The position numbers were made by a program, and so were the translations under genes. 64,000 nucleotides of DNA from Winogradskyella tangerina (lineage in GTDB: Bacteria > Bacteroidota > Bacteroidia > Flavobacteriales > Flavobacteriaceae): positions 62,001 to 126,000 of the forward strand of contig NZ_QERF01000009.1 of assembly GCF_003260205.1 (NCBI RefSeq). Direction: 5' to 3'. Under the pieces are notes generated by a model. That model did not search any database. It saw only the letters and a list, made by a program, of their open reading frames with translations, and was not told where the DNA came from. Positions 27,140 through 34,588 of this stretch are shown one piece after another (the stretch's first letter is position 1; the number at the start of each line of letters is the position of its first letter).

Positions 27140-27913
27140 ATGAAATTGATAATATATAGAATATTAATAGTCGCAATTGGATTGATTTTAATAATTTACC
27201 CGTTAAGCTATTACTTGAAAAGAAGCAGAGTTAATAATTTTATAGAGTCATTTAATAGTTGCATTTATGATATAAATAAATATTCGCATGAGTACTTCGA
27301 AAGACGGCTAATGACCAACTTTCAAAAACCACAAAAACTATCTTACTTTTTAGATTCCTTAAGAAGTAAACAGAACTTTTCAAGACTACTAGATTATGGT
27401 ATTGGATATAAATATGATTCAATTTTAGGTAAAGTTTATATATATTCTTATGGTCCTAATAAGAAGGATGATTCCTTAAAAAGGATCATTTTCAATCATT
27501 GGACGCATACCAATTTTAAAATTCAAAATAACTCCTTTTCTTTGAGTGATTATGAAGGAGACATTATCATAGAAGCTTTTGATTTTTTAGAAGAAAATTT
27601 TTTATGTGAATTAAAAAAGCAATATGTAGATTATGAAAATAGTTTTCTCAGAAAAAATATATATTTCAAAAATAACAAAGAGGTGAAGTTAACTGAAAAA
27701 TTAGAGAATGATATTTTTCATTATCAACTTGTTCTTAATTCAGAGTATAAAAATCTAGAAAAAGGACTTGTCTTTTTTAAATTTGAGAACAAAGAATTAG
27801 ATTATTTGTGTTATGAAGATAAGGTTCCTGTTAAATTGTTTAATGACTTGAGTAATACTTTGAGTGAGCAAACAGAATTTGATTTTGCGATATTTCAATT
27901 AAAACGATTTTGA
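27140..27913 (+). CDS. Hypothetical membrane-anchored protein, 257 aa
   Basis: An N-terminal hydrophobic helix (IIYRILIVAIGLILIIYPLS) is followed by KRSR, then about 230 soluble residues rich in Lys, Asn, Phe and Tyr. The helix is probably an uncleaved anchor with the rest in the periplasm. No known domain is recognised. It starts one base after the stop of the frameshifted gene, suggesting a former operon. It ends just before the REP group of RAYT copy 2. Codon use is very AT-rich. Confidence 0.6.
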   Translation: MKLIIYRILIVAIGLILIIYPLSYYLKRSRVNNFIESFNSCIYDINKYSHEYFERRLMTNFQKPQKLSYFLDSLRSKQNFSRLLDYGIGYKYDSILGKVYIYSYGPNKKDDSLKRIIFNHWTHTNFKIQNNSFSLSDYEGDIIIEAFDFLEENFLCELKKQYVDYENSFLRKNIYFKNNKEVKLTEKLENDIFHYQLVLNSEYKNLEKGLVFFKFENKELDYLCYEDKVPVKLFNDLSNTLSEQTEFDFAIFQLKRF

Positions 27914-27937
27914 ATAATCTCTGTTCCCCCAGCTCCC

Positions 27938-28018
27938 GCACGAATCCCAAGCTACCTCACGAATCCTTTCGTGTGGTTTGGCTCCTGCCCACGCTCCCTT
28001 ACGAATCCTTTCGTGTGG
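27938..28018 (+). repeat. REP-like hairpins upstream of RAYT copy 2
   Basis: A partial unit gcacgaatccc begins at about 27938; full hairpins are cacgaatcctttcgtgtgg (27958-27976) and tacgaatcctttcgtgtgg (28000-28018). The last is followed by the conserved RAYT leader. Confidence 0.8.
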
Positions 28019-28073
28019 CCTAGCTGAATTGTGGTCGAAACGTATGTAATTGCTGTTAAGTAAAGGAACTGAA

Positions 28074-28637
28074 ATGAGTAGAAACTATAAATTTCACAAT
28101 CCAGATGGGTTATACTTTGTGAGTTTCGCGGTAGTGTATTGGTTAGATGTTTTTACAAGAAATACCTATAAGGACATCTTAATCGACAGCTTAAGGTTTT
28201 GTCAAAAAGAGAAAGGTATGGAATTGGTTGCCTGGTGCATCATGACCAATCATGTGCATTTGATATTTAGAAGTGTACAAGGAGAAAAACCTGAGCAGTT
28301 GTTAGGAGACTTTAAAAGATTTACGAGTAACAACATCGTAAAAGCTATTAAGGAGCATCCACAAGAAAGTAGAAAAGAGTTTTTGTTAGAACATTTCAAA
28401 AAAGCAGCAAATGGAAGTTCAAACGTAATGCATTACCAATTTTGGAGACACGATAATAGACCGATTGAGTTATGGAGTAATAAGGTAATCGAACAGAAAA
28501 TTAAATATATACATAATAATCCTGTTGAAGCTGGGCTAGTTTTCAAAGCAGAGGAATACATATACAGTAGTGCCATAGATTATGCTGGTGGTGAAGGATT
28601 AATTTCAGATTTGGTCTTATTTGAATATTATGGGTAG
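28074..28637 (+). CDS. REP-associated tyrosine transposase (RAYT), copy 2
   Basis: A 187-residue protein almost identical to copy 1; differences are few (for example VMHYQFW in place of VKHNQFW, and AGGEGLISDL near the end). The HUH motif NHVHLIF and catalytic Tyr in IKYIHNNP are intact, so it is likely functional. The 5' leader and flanking hairpins are also conserved. High similarity between the three copies points to recent amplification or gene conversion. Confidence 0.92.
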   Translation: MSRNYKFHNPDGLYFVSFAVVYWLDVFTRNTYKDILIDSLRFCQKEKGMELVAWCIMTNHVHLIFRSVQGEKPEQLLGDFKRFTSNNIVKAIKEHPQESRKEFLLEHFKKAANGSSNVMHYQFWRHDNRPIELWSNKVIEQKIKYIHNNPVEAGLVFKAEEYIYSSAIDYAGGEGLISDLVLFEYYG

Positions 28638-28649
28638 GTCTTTAAAACA

Positions 28650-28667
28650 CGCGAAGGGATTCGCGCG
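28650..28667 (-). repeat. Inverted REP-like hairpin downstream of RAYT copy 2
   Basis: cgcgaagggattcgcgcg followed by ggagcg, identical to the unit after copies 1 and 3. Confidence 0.8.
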
Positions 28668-28678
28668 GGAGCGTGGGT

Positions 28679-28819
28679 TATGATTTACCTGATTGGTTAG
28701 TGAACAATAGGATTAATTTAAAAAGGACAACTAGTTTAGAACATGCAAAAAGAGACCCATTCAGAGCACGATTCGCACCTAAATGGGCTAAAGATGTGTA
28801 TAATTTAAAATGGAGATAA
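28679..28819 (+). pseudogene. 3' tail (46 codons) of a lost gene after RAYT copy 2
   Basis: An open frame runs from the REP junction as YDLPDWLVNNRINLKRTTSL, EHAKRDPFRARFAPKWAKD, VYNLKWR and stops at TAA 28817-28819. There is no start codon of its own in a suitable place; the 5' part was replaced by the REP. The Arg/Lys/Trp-rich end and the tight link (four bases) to the next gene resemble the end of a secreted toxin or effector followed by its immunity gene. That reading is inference; no family is recognised with certainty. Confidence 0.5.
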
Positions 28820-28823
28820 TAAA

Positions 28824-29516
28824 ATGTTTAAACTTTTTAGAAAAAAAAATAAAAATTTGCTTTCAGAAATTGATTTTCTGTTTTTAGAAGCGATATCCAA
28901 TAAATTAGAAAACCATAATTTTCTACCTGCAATTAATAAGAGTTTTATTGTTGGAAAAAGGAAAGGTATACCGTCTGAAGGGGAAGATTCTTTTACTTAT
29001 ATATTTAATAAAAGAGAGGAGCATAAATATATAAAAAAGGAATATCCTAATTTCTTTATTATCAAAAATATCAACGCATTTGAAAAGGGATCAAAAAAAC
29101 TTTGCCAAATTGAAATTTGTATCCTAACAGGCTATATTATTAACTATTTATCTGATATTCCTATTGAAAATATTGATTTATCCTCAATAGATACATCAAA
29201 AAGCTATGAAAAGCATTTTGATACTTCAGATTCAAATGAATTAAAACTAATATTAGGTAAAGTACCAGAGCAAATAAATGAGCTTTTAGATATTAATGAA
29301 ACATTTAAAATAGAAATAGTAGAAGGTGAATTTTATGTGATTAAAGATTTAGAAGATGGGAATTATTTATCTATGAATAGCAAAGGAGAAGTCTTTGGTA
29401 TGATTCATGATCCCTACGAAATCGAAAAATTATTTGATAATAAAGATGATTTCTTTGATGCATTAAAACGTAACGAATTTAATATCGATGAATACTATGA
29501 TAAAAAAATGCTTTGA
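28824..29516 (+). CDS. Hypothetical protein, 230 aa, possible immunity protein
   Basis: A soluble acidic protein without signal peptide. The C-terminal third (EDGNYLSMNSKGEVFGMIHD followed by PYEIEKLF) faintly resembles the end of SMI1/KNR4 (SUKH)-like immunity proteins, but the diagnostic N-terminal motif is not seen. It lies four bases after the truncated tail at 28679-28819, as immunity genes lie after toxin genes. A REP group follows it. Confidence in the coding call is good; confidence in the role is low. Confidence 0.55.
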   Translation: MFKLFRKKNKNLLSEIDFLFLEAISNKLENHNFLPAINKSFIVGKRKGIPSEGEDSFTYIFNKREEHKYIKKEYPNFFIIKNINAFEKGSKKLCQIEICILTGYIINYLSDIPIENIDLSSIDTSKSYEKHFDTSDSNELKLILGKVPEQINELLDINETFKIEIVEGEFYVIKDLEDGNYLSMNSKGEVFGMIHDPYEIEKLFDNKDDFFDALKRNEFNIDEYYDKKML

Positions 29517-29547
29517 TAATATCTCTATCAAATTAACCAAGCTACCT

Positions 29548-29643
29548 CACGAATCCTTTCGTGTGGTCTGCTAGCTCCTGCACAAATCGTATAGTGAGAG
29601 AGACTTCTCAGTTCCCAGCTACCTTACGAATCCTTTCGTGTGG
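29548..29643 (+). repeat. REP-like hairpins and spacer upstream of RAYT copy 3
   Basis: cacgaatcctttcgtgtgg at 29548-29566 and tacgaatcctttcgtgtgg at 29625-29643. Between them is a segment (29557-29617) repeated exactly at 30963-31023. Confidence 0.85.
29557..29617 (+). repeat. 61-base direct repeat, left copy
   Basis: From tttcgtgtggtctgctagct to gagacttctcagttccca the sequence is identical to 30963-31023. It includes a REP half and the sequence that in the right copy overlaps the stop codon of the DUF6503 gene. Confidence 0.85.
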
Positions 29644-29698
29644 CCTAGCTAAATTGTGGTCGAAACTTATGTAATAGCTATTAAGTAAAGGAACTGAA

Positions 29699-30226
29699 AT
29701 GAGTAGAAACTATAAATTTCACAATCCAGAAGGGTTATACTTTGTGAGTTTCGCGGTAGTGCATTGGTTAGATGTTTTTACAAGAAACACCTATAAGGAC
29801 ATCTTAATTGACAGCTTAAGATTTTGTCAAAAAGAGAAAGGTATGGAATTGGTTGCCTGGTGCATCATGACCAATCATGTGCATTTGATATTTAGAAGTG
29901 TACAAGGAGAAAAACCTGAGCAGTTGTTAGGAGACTTTAAAAGATTTACGAGTAACAACATCGTAAAAGCTATTAAGGAGCATCCACAAGAAAGTAGAAA
30001 AGAGTTTTTGTTAGAATATTTCAAAAAAGCAGCAAATGGAAGCTCGAATGTAAAACACAATCAATTTTGGAGACATGATAATAGACCAATTGAGTTATGG
30101 AGTAATAAGGTAATCGAACAGAAAATTAAATATATACATAATAATCCAGTTGAAGCTGGGCTAGTTTTCAAAGCAGAGGAATATGTATACAGTAGTGCCA
30201 TAGATTATGCTGGTGGTCAAGGATAA
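29699..30226 (+). CDS. REP-associated tyrosine transposase (RAYT), copy 3, C-terminally shortened
   Basis: Matches copies 1 and 2 from MSRNYKF to AGGQG, then stops at TAA (30224-30226) where the other copies have TTA. The following bases still read as the remaining 12 codons in the other copies, so a single point mutation removed the last 12 residues, giving 175 residues. The HUH histidines and the catalytic Tyr are present. Whether the short form is active is not known. Confidence 0.88.
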   Translation: MSRNYKFHNPEGLYFVSFAVVHWLDVFTRNTYKDILIDSLRFCQKEKGMELVAWCIMTNHVHLIFRSVQGEKPEQLLGDFKRFTSNNIVKAIKEHPQESRKEFLLEYFKKAANGSSNVKHNQFWRHDNRPIELWSNKVIEQKIKYIHNNPVEAGLVFKAEEYVYSSAIDYAGGQG

Positions 30227-30273
30227 ATTTCAGATTTGGTCTTATTTGAATATTATCGTAGGTTTTTAAAACA

Positions 30274-30291
30274 CGCGAAGGGATTCGCGCG
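30274..30291 (-). repeat. Inverted REP-like hairpin downstream of RAYT copy 3
   Basis: cgcgaagggattcgcgcg followed by ggagcg, as after the other copies. Confidence 0.8.
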
Positions 30292-30297
30292 GGAGCG

Positions 30298-30362
30298 GAG
30301 TTGAACTATATAATAGTTTTGTTAAAGAAATAAAAATAGGACTAAAAAACTATCAAAATTGA
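30298..30362 (+). pseudogene. Short 3' tail of a lost gene after RAYT copy 3
   Basis: From the REP junction one frame reads GVELYNSFVKEIKIGLKNYQ then N and TGA (30360-30362), 11 bases before the lipoprotein gene at 30374. The arrangement is the same as after copy 2, but at about 20 codons chance cannot be excluded. Confidence 0.3.
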
Positions 30363-30373
30363 ATATTTAAATT

Positions 30374-30874
30374 ATGCGAAAAGTAATACTTACACTATTG
30401 ATATTTCAATTCTTTTGCTGCTCAGATAATATAAAAGAATACGATTTGATAGGAAATTGGAGTTCAATAAAAAATGATTCGATTTATTTTGAAGTCAAAG
30501 TTGATTCTAATTATATGCTATTTTATAATTATGATTATTCCTTTTTACCTTTAAGACCTTACTATTTAAACGGTGATAGTTTGTTTATGAAATATTCTGA
30601 ACATGAAAGTAATTACATAGGATTCTCAATAAGTTCAGAAGATAATGTTATTGCCCTCAAAAATAGCAAAAATAGTACTACAATGAAATTTATAAAAATC
30701 GACTCGTCAGAGTTTACTTTTGATGAAATAACGAACAAAGATGATGAACTCTTTAAGTTCGAAGTCAAACATTTGAATAGACGAAATAAACTTTTAGGGA
30801 TTGATAACAATTACAACCTAGATAGCATCAACAAAGTTTTTAAAAACTTAGGTTTGCGAGAAACGGGAAAGTAA
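30374..30874 (+). CDS. Putative lipoprotein, 166 aa
   Basis: A short lipoprotein signal (ILTLLIFQFFCCS) places a lipidated Cys at about residue 16. The mature part starts with YDLIGNWSS, a common beginning of small lipocalin-like or META-type beta-barrels in Bacteroidota, and is rich in beta-strand patterns. Function unknown. It is the last gene of the island before the right boundary. Confidence 0.6.
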   Translation: MRKVILTLLIFQFFCCSDNIKEYDLIGNWSSIKNDSIYFEVKVDSNYMLFYNYDYSFLPLRPYYLNGDSLFMKYSEHESNYIGFSISSEDNVIALKNSKNSTTMKFIKIDSSEFTFDEITNKDDELFKFEVKHLNRRNKLLGIDNNYNLDSINKVFKNLGLRETGK

Positions 30875-30925
30875 AATTTTAATAAAGATTAATTAATGAT
30901 AAAAAAATAAGTATCCCAGCTCCCG

Positions 30926-30972
30926 CACGAATCCTTTCGTGTGGTCTGTTCCCGCACGAATCTTTCGTGTGG
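30926..30972 (+). repeat. Two REP-like hairpins at the right end of the island
   Basis: cacgaatcctttcgtgtgg at 30926-30944 and cacgaatctttcgtgtgg (one base shorter) at 30955-30972. No RAYT gene follows; the leader is absent. Confidence 0.8.
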
Positions 30973-31023
30973 TCTGCTAGCTCCTGCACAAATCGTATAG
31001 TGAGAGAGACTTCTCAGTTCCCA
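30963..31023 (+). repeat. 61-base direct repeat, right copy
   Basis: Identical to 29557-29617. Its end overlaps the last two codons and TGA stop of the DUF6503 gene on the opposite strand, so the present stop codon of that gene lies in repeat-derived sequence. Confidence 0.85.
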
Positions 31024-31733
31024 ACCAAAGTATCAGTACCCAAATACTTATCATCTTTATTGTAATACCAGGCACGTACTTTAGGCATTTTAATACCACT
31101 TACTGTGGCTTCCTCAGTCAATAAAATGTATTCGCCAGTATCGGGTTTTTCGTTACCATCTTCATCCGATCTAAAGAACTGATATACTTCCATAGCATAG
31201 GTTTTAGGATCAAAATAAAAATACCAAACATCACTGCCTACAGCTTCATCATAAGAAACTTTAAGTACCAAGTAGTCCTTACCTTTAAAGGTTTTGGTTT
31301 CAACAGTTTCTGAAATATTGGTGCCGGGATCTTTAAGTTTCATAGGTAAACCGTAGAGATAGGTGTAATAATTTTTATAGAGTTCTGCTCTTTCGCAAGA
31401 CATCTTCTTTTCAACGGCCTGAAGGCTGTCTAGTGCAACACCATTATAAGCCATTTTACATTCACCTTTGTCAACAGTATAATTAGTTGTAATTGTATCT
31501 CTTTTCGCATTTACCGAAAAGAATTCACCTTTTAAATTTATGGTAATATCACTTCGACGTACTGGAGCATTTGGCGTTGTCATTTCAACAACGAAAGAAT
31601 CATTGAAAGATGTCCACTTACCTTCAGGATCGTGATAGGCAATGGTTTTTTCTAGTAATTGATCGGCAGTAATTTTTTGGGCTAGGCTTATGCTTGAAAA
31701 ACATAAGCAGAGGAAAGCGAAGACTAATTTCAT
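31014..31733 (-). CDS. DUF6503 family protein (LolA-like fold, secreted)
   Basis: A 239-residue periplasmic protein with a signal peptide (MKLVFAFLCLCFSSISLAQ). Sequence such as YHDPEGKWTSFNDSFVVEM, DVWYFYFDPKTYAMEVYQFF and SGIKMPKVRAWYYN shows alternating beta-strands, like outer-membrane lipoprotein-sorting (LolA/LolB) related families; DUF6503 is the likely name. Function unknown. Its C-terminus TDTLVGN with TGA comes from the island junction; a second copy of these codons with TAA remains at 25515-25538. Confidence 0.8.
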   Translation of the reverse strand: MKLVFAFLCLCFSSISLAQKITADQLLEKTIAYHDPEGKWTSFNDSFVVEMTTPNAPVRRSDITINLKGEFFSVNAKRDTITTNYTVDKGECKMAYNGVALDSLQAVEKKMSCERAELYKNYYTYLYGLPMKLKDPGTNISETVETKTFKGKDYLVLKVSYDEAVGSDVWYFYFDPKTYAMEVYQFFRSDEDGNEKPDTGEYILLTEEATVSGIKMPKVRAWYYNKDDKYLGTDTLVGN

Positions 31734-31764
31734 TTTAAAAGATTTTATACAAATCTAATAAAAC

Positions 31765-31805
31765 AAAAAGCACTCAATGCCGAACTATACGGGAGAGTGC
31801 TTTTT
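31765..31805 (-). terminator. Terminator of the OmpA lipoprotein gene
   Basis: aaaaagcactc and gagtgcttttt pair perfectly around a 19-base loop; T-rich on the minus strand. It lies 25 bases after the OmpA stop. Confidence 0.7.
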
Positions 31806-31829
31806 CACCTCTATAAAATAATGGATTTA

Positions 31830-32681
31830 TTAATTTGCTTCCATCAAAGCAAAGAACTTATCAATGTTAGGCATTAAAATAATGCGTGTTCTTCTGTTTT
31901 TAGATCTGTTCTCACGTGTATTATTTTCTACCAATGGTTGGTAGCTACTACGACCAGAAGCGATCAATTTTGCTGGGTCAACATTATATTTATTCTGTAA
32001 TTTTCTAACTACCGAAGTTGCTCTTAATACACTAAGATCCCAGTTATCTTTGATCTTTTCGGTATTGATACTTCTAGAATCTGTATGGCCTTCAACCATC
32101 ACATCGATGCTCTCTTCAGAATTAATTACATCTGCTAATTTTTGTAAAATATCGTCTGCTTTATTGCTAATTTTATAACTTCCGGTGTTGAATAACATCT
32201 TATCAGAAATAGAGATCATTACCACAGTTTCGTTGATGTTTACCGCGATATCTTCATCTTCATTTAATTCTGTAGTGTCTAAGCTTTTTTCAAGATTATA
32301 CTGAACAGCTAAATTCATAGAATCTTTCAAGGTTTTGGCTTCAGCCAATTTTGCCTGATCTACATTTTGAAGTGTTGCAAACATTTTACGCTTGCTCTCT
32401 CCAGACATTACTGTACCGTCTGAATTCACTTCTAGTTTAATGTCGTTTTCAATTTTGAGACCTTCAACATCTTCGCTTAAGGTTTTAATTTTCTCATTGT
32501 AGCGATCTACACGCTCCTGAATTTTGGCAAACTTAGTTTCAAGGTCTTCCTTTTCAACCTGAGTTTTAGTCAGCTGACTTTTAATTTCACCATTTTCTTG
32601 TTCTAAGGCCATGTATTTTTTCTTCGAAACGCAAGAAGTTAACACAGCAACCACCATAAGTAGTATTGAAATTTTTTTCAT
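31830..32681 (-). CDS. OmpA family lipoprotein
   Basis: A 283-residue cell-envelope protein. A lipoprotein signal ends at LTSC. A coiled coil follows (about 25-80, LEQENGEIKSQLTKTQVEKE). The C-terminal OmpA/MotB peptidoglycan-binding domain (about 165-275) has MVEGHTDSRS and NWDLSVLRATSVVRKL, the conserved motifs. It probably tethers the outer membrane to peptidoglycan. It is divergent from the Na/Pi symporter gene. Confidence 0.92.
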   Translation of the reverse strand: MKKISILLMVVAVLTSCVSKKKYMALEQENGEIKSQLTKTQVEKEDLETKFAKIQERVDRYNEKIKTLSEDVEGLKIENDIKLEVNSDGTVMSGESKRKMFATLQNVDQAKLAEAKTLKDSMNLAVQYNLEKSLDTTELNEDEDIAVNINETVVMISISDKMLFNTGSYKISNKADDILQKLADVINSEESIDVMVEGHTDSRSINTEKIKDNWDLSVLRATSVVRKLQNKYNVDPAKLIASGRSSYQPLVENNTRENRSKNRRTRIILMPNIDKFFALMEAN

Positions 32682-32821
32682 GTTTTAAGTTTTAGGTTAG
32701 TTAATCTAATACAAATACATATACGACCAAATACGTTTTTTGGATGTCGTAATACAAATTTTCGTAAAAATTTATGTGTCAATTAAAATTTTATTAGCTT
32801 CATATGGTCTTGAGACAATCT

Positions 32822-34588
32822 ATGAATTACGGTTTCACAAATATTTTACAGCTATTAGGTTCTTTAGGAGTTTTCCTTTTTGGAATGAAAGTAATGAGCG
32901 ATGCGCTGTTACTTCTGGCCGGAAATAAAATGCGTAGCATTTTAGCGAGAATGACCTCGAATAGAGTCTACGGAATAACTACGGGGTTTTTAATTACTTC
33001 GGTTATACAGTCTTCTTCTGCTACAACATTAATGGTGGTAAGTTTTGCCAATGCGGGCTTATTAACCTTAGTTGAGTCCGTCGGCGTTATAATGGGTGCT
33101 AACATTGGCACAACGATTACGGCTTGGCTGATCACTATTCTTGGTTTTAAGGTCAGTATGAGTGCCATTGCCCTACCTTTAGTCGGATTGGGTTTTGCGC
33201 TTACATTCCTCAAAAAGGAACAGATCAAAAATTTGGGAAATTTTATTGTAGGGTTTGCACTTTTATTCATTGGATTGCAATTTCTTAAAGAAGCCATGCC
33301 CGATATCAATAGCAACCCAGAGATGTTGGAATTTTTATCCAAATACACAGATTTAGGCTATCTATCCATTCTTTTGTTCTTGCTTATTGGTACGGTTTTG
33401 ACTGTTGTTGTTCAATCATCTAGCGCAACTATGGCCCTCACATTGATAATGACGGCCCAGGGCTGGATTCCGTTTGAAATGGCTGCAGCAATGGTGCTTG
33501 GTGAAAATGTTGGTACAACCATCACAGCCAATTTAGCCGCAATCATAGGCAACTTTAGAGCAAAGCAAACGGCAAGAGCACATTTAATTTTTAATATTAT
33601 TGGTGTATTATGGATGCTGGTGTTATTCTATCCATTTCTACGAATGATAAGCTGGTTGGCCATAGAAACTGGGTCCGAATCACCTTATGTTTCGGCTGCC
33701 GCAATTCCGGTAGCGATTTCATTGTTCCATACGGTTTTTAATATTACAAATACGTTTTTATTAGCGTGGTTTATGCATCCAATTGCTCGTCTTGTTCAGC
33801 GACTTGTTCCTGAAAAAGTTAGTCTGGAAAAAGAAATAGACGAACCAAAATTTTTAAGTAAAGATGCGCTTAGTTATCCTGAAACACTGATTTCAGCCTT
33901 AACAAACGAAACAAAATATCTTTTTAAAAATGCAATTTTTGAAATCGTCTCACATGCCTTGAATATTCATCGTGAGGATATTAAATCTCAGGAAAAGGTA
34001 AAGAGCGTAGTAAAGCGATCTACCACTAAGTTTGAAACTGACGTAAGACAACTATATACGATCAAGGTAAAATCAATTTATGGTGAAATAATTAGATATG
34101 CTACCAAAGCGCAAACCGAACTAAAGCTTACGGAGGACGAAAACAACAGAATATTAGAATTAAAAGTTGCTAATAGGAAAATGGTTGAAATTCTTAAATA
34201 CGTCCTTGAGCTTAGCCGTAACCTCAGACTTTATTTAGATTCTGATAATGAGCTAATTCAGAAGGAGTATAATAAACTACGGAATAAAATGGTGAAGGTT
34301 CTTCGGATGATTTATTTGTTCAGAACGGAGTATGACAATATATCTTATCACAATAAACTTGTGAAACTCAAGAAACAATCTAAAGACAGCATAATAGTCA
34401 GTAATAAAAAAATAGATGAGTTAATAAGAAATGACCTCATTACCGTTGATATGGCATCTTCACTTTTCAACGATCAGAATAATGTAAATAAGATCATTGA
34501 GAATTTTATTGAAGTTGCTGACCTAATTTATGGCCAATACGATCCGCTATTACTTATGGATAATAATGGTCAAAATGGAGCTAAATAA
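32822..34588 (+). CDS. Na/Pi cotransporter family protein
   Basis: A sodium-dependent phosphate symporter of 588 residues from MNYGFTNILQ (an upstream in-frame ATG at 32804 would add six). Two PNaS repeats carry the paired motifs TSVIQSSSATTLMVV and TVVVQSSSATMALTLI, each with a GxNIGTT/GENVGTT partner. About ten membrane segments fill residues 10-310. The C-terminal 240 residues are helical and PhoU-like, as in the NptA/YjbB group. The next gene on the opposite strand is a Pit-type transporter; their stop codons are adjacent. Confidence 0.92.
   Translation: MNYGFTNILQLLGSLGVFLFGMKVMSDALLLLAGNKMRSILARMTSNRVYGITTGFLITSVIQSSSATTLMVVSFANAGLLTLVESVGVIMGANIGTTITAWLITILGFKVSMSAIALPLVGLGFALTFLKKEQIKNLGNFIVGFALLFIGLQFLKEAMPDINSNPEMLEFLSKYTDLGYLSILLFLLIGTVLTVVVQSSSATMALTLIMTAQGWIPFEMAAAMVLGENVGTTITANLAAIIGNFRAKQTARAHLIFNIIGVLWMLVLFYPFLRMISWLAIETGSESPYVSAAAIPVAISLFHTVFNITNTFLLAWFMHPIARLVQRLVPEKVSLEKEIDEPKFLSKDALSYPETLISALTNETKYLFKNAIFEIVSHALNIHREDIKSQEKVKSVVKRSTTKFETDVRQLYTIKVKSIYGEIIRYATKAQTELKLTEDENNRILELKVANRKMVEILKYVLELSRNLRLYLDSDNELIQKEYNKLRNKMVKVLRMIYLFRTEYDNISYHNKLVKLKKQSKDSIIVSNKKIDELIRNDLITVDMASSLFNDQNNVNKIIENFIEVADLIYGQYDPLLLMDNNGQNGAK

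Larger units (their letters stand above)
25517..31037. mobile_element. RAYT/REP accessory island bounded by direct repeats
   Basis: About 5.5 kb between nrdA and the DUF6503 gene, flanked by 22-base direct repeats (25517-25538 and 31016-31037) that come from the DUF6503 3' end. Inside are three RAYT genes, one RAYT 5' fragment, about a dozen REP-like hairpins and small AT-rich genes with no recognised housekeeping function. Codon use of these small genes is more A/T-biased than that of their neighbours. No integrase, plasmid or phage gene is present, so the island was probably built by RAYT/REP activity and recombination. Confidence 0.6.

Noticed and set aside
25686..31000. Repeated hairpin units could suggest a CRISPR array
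   Set aside because: Repeats are about 19 bases, irregularly spaced, occur in both orientations and flank RAYT genes; no cas genes and no regular spacers.
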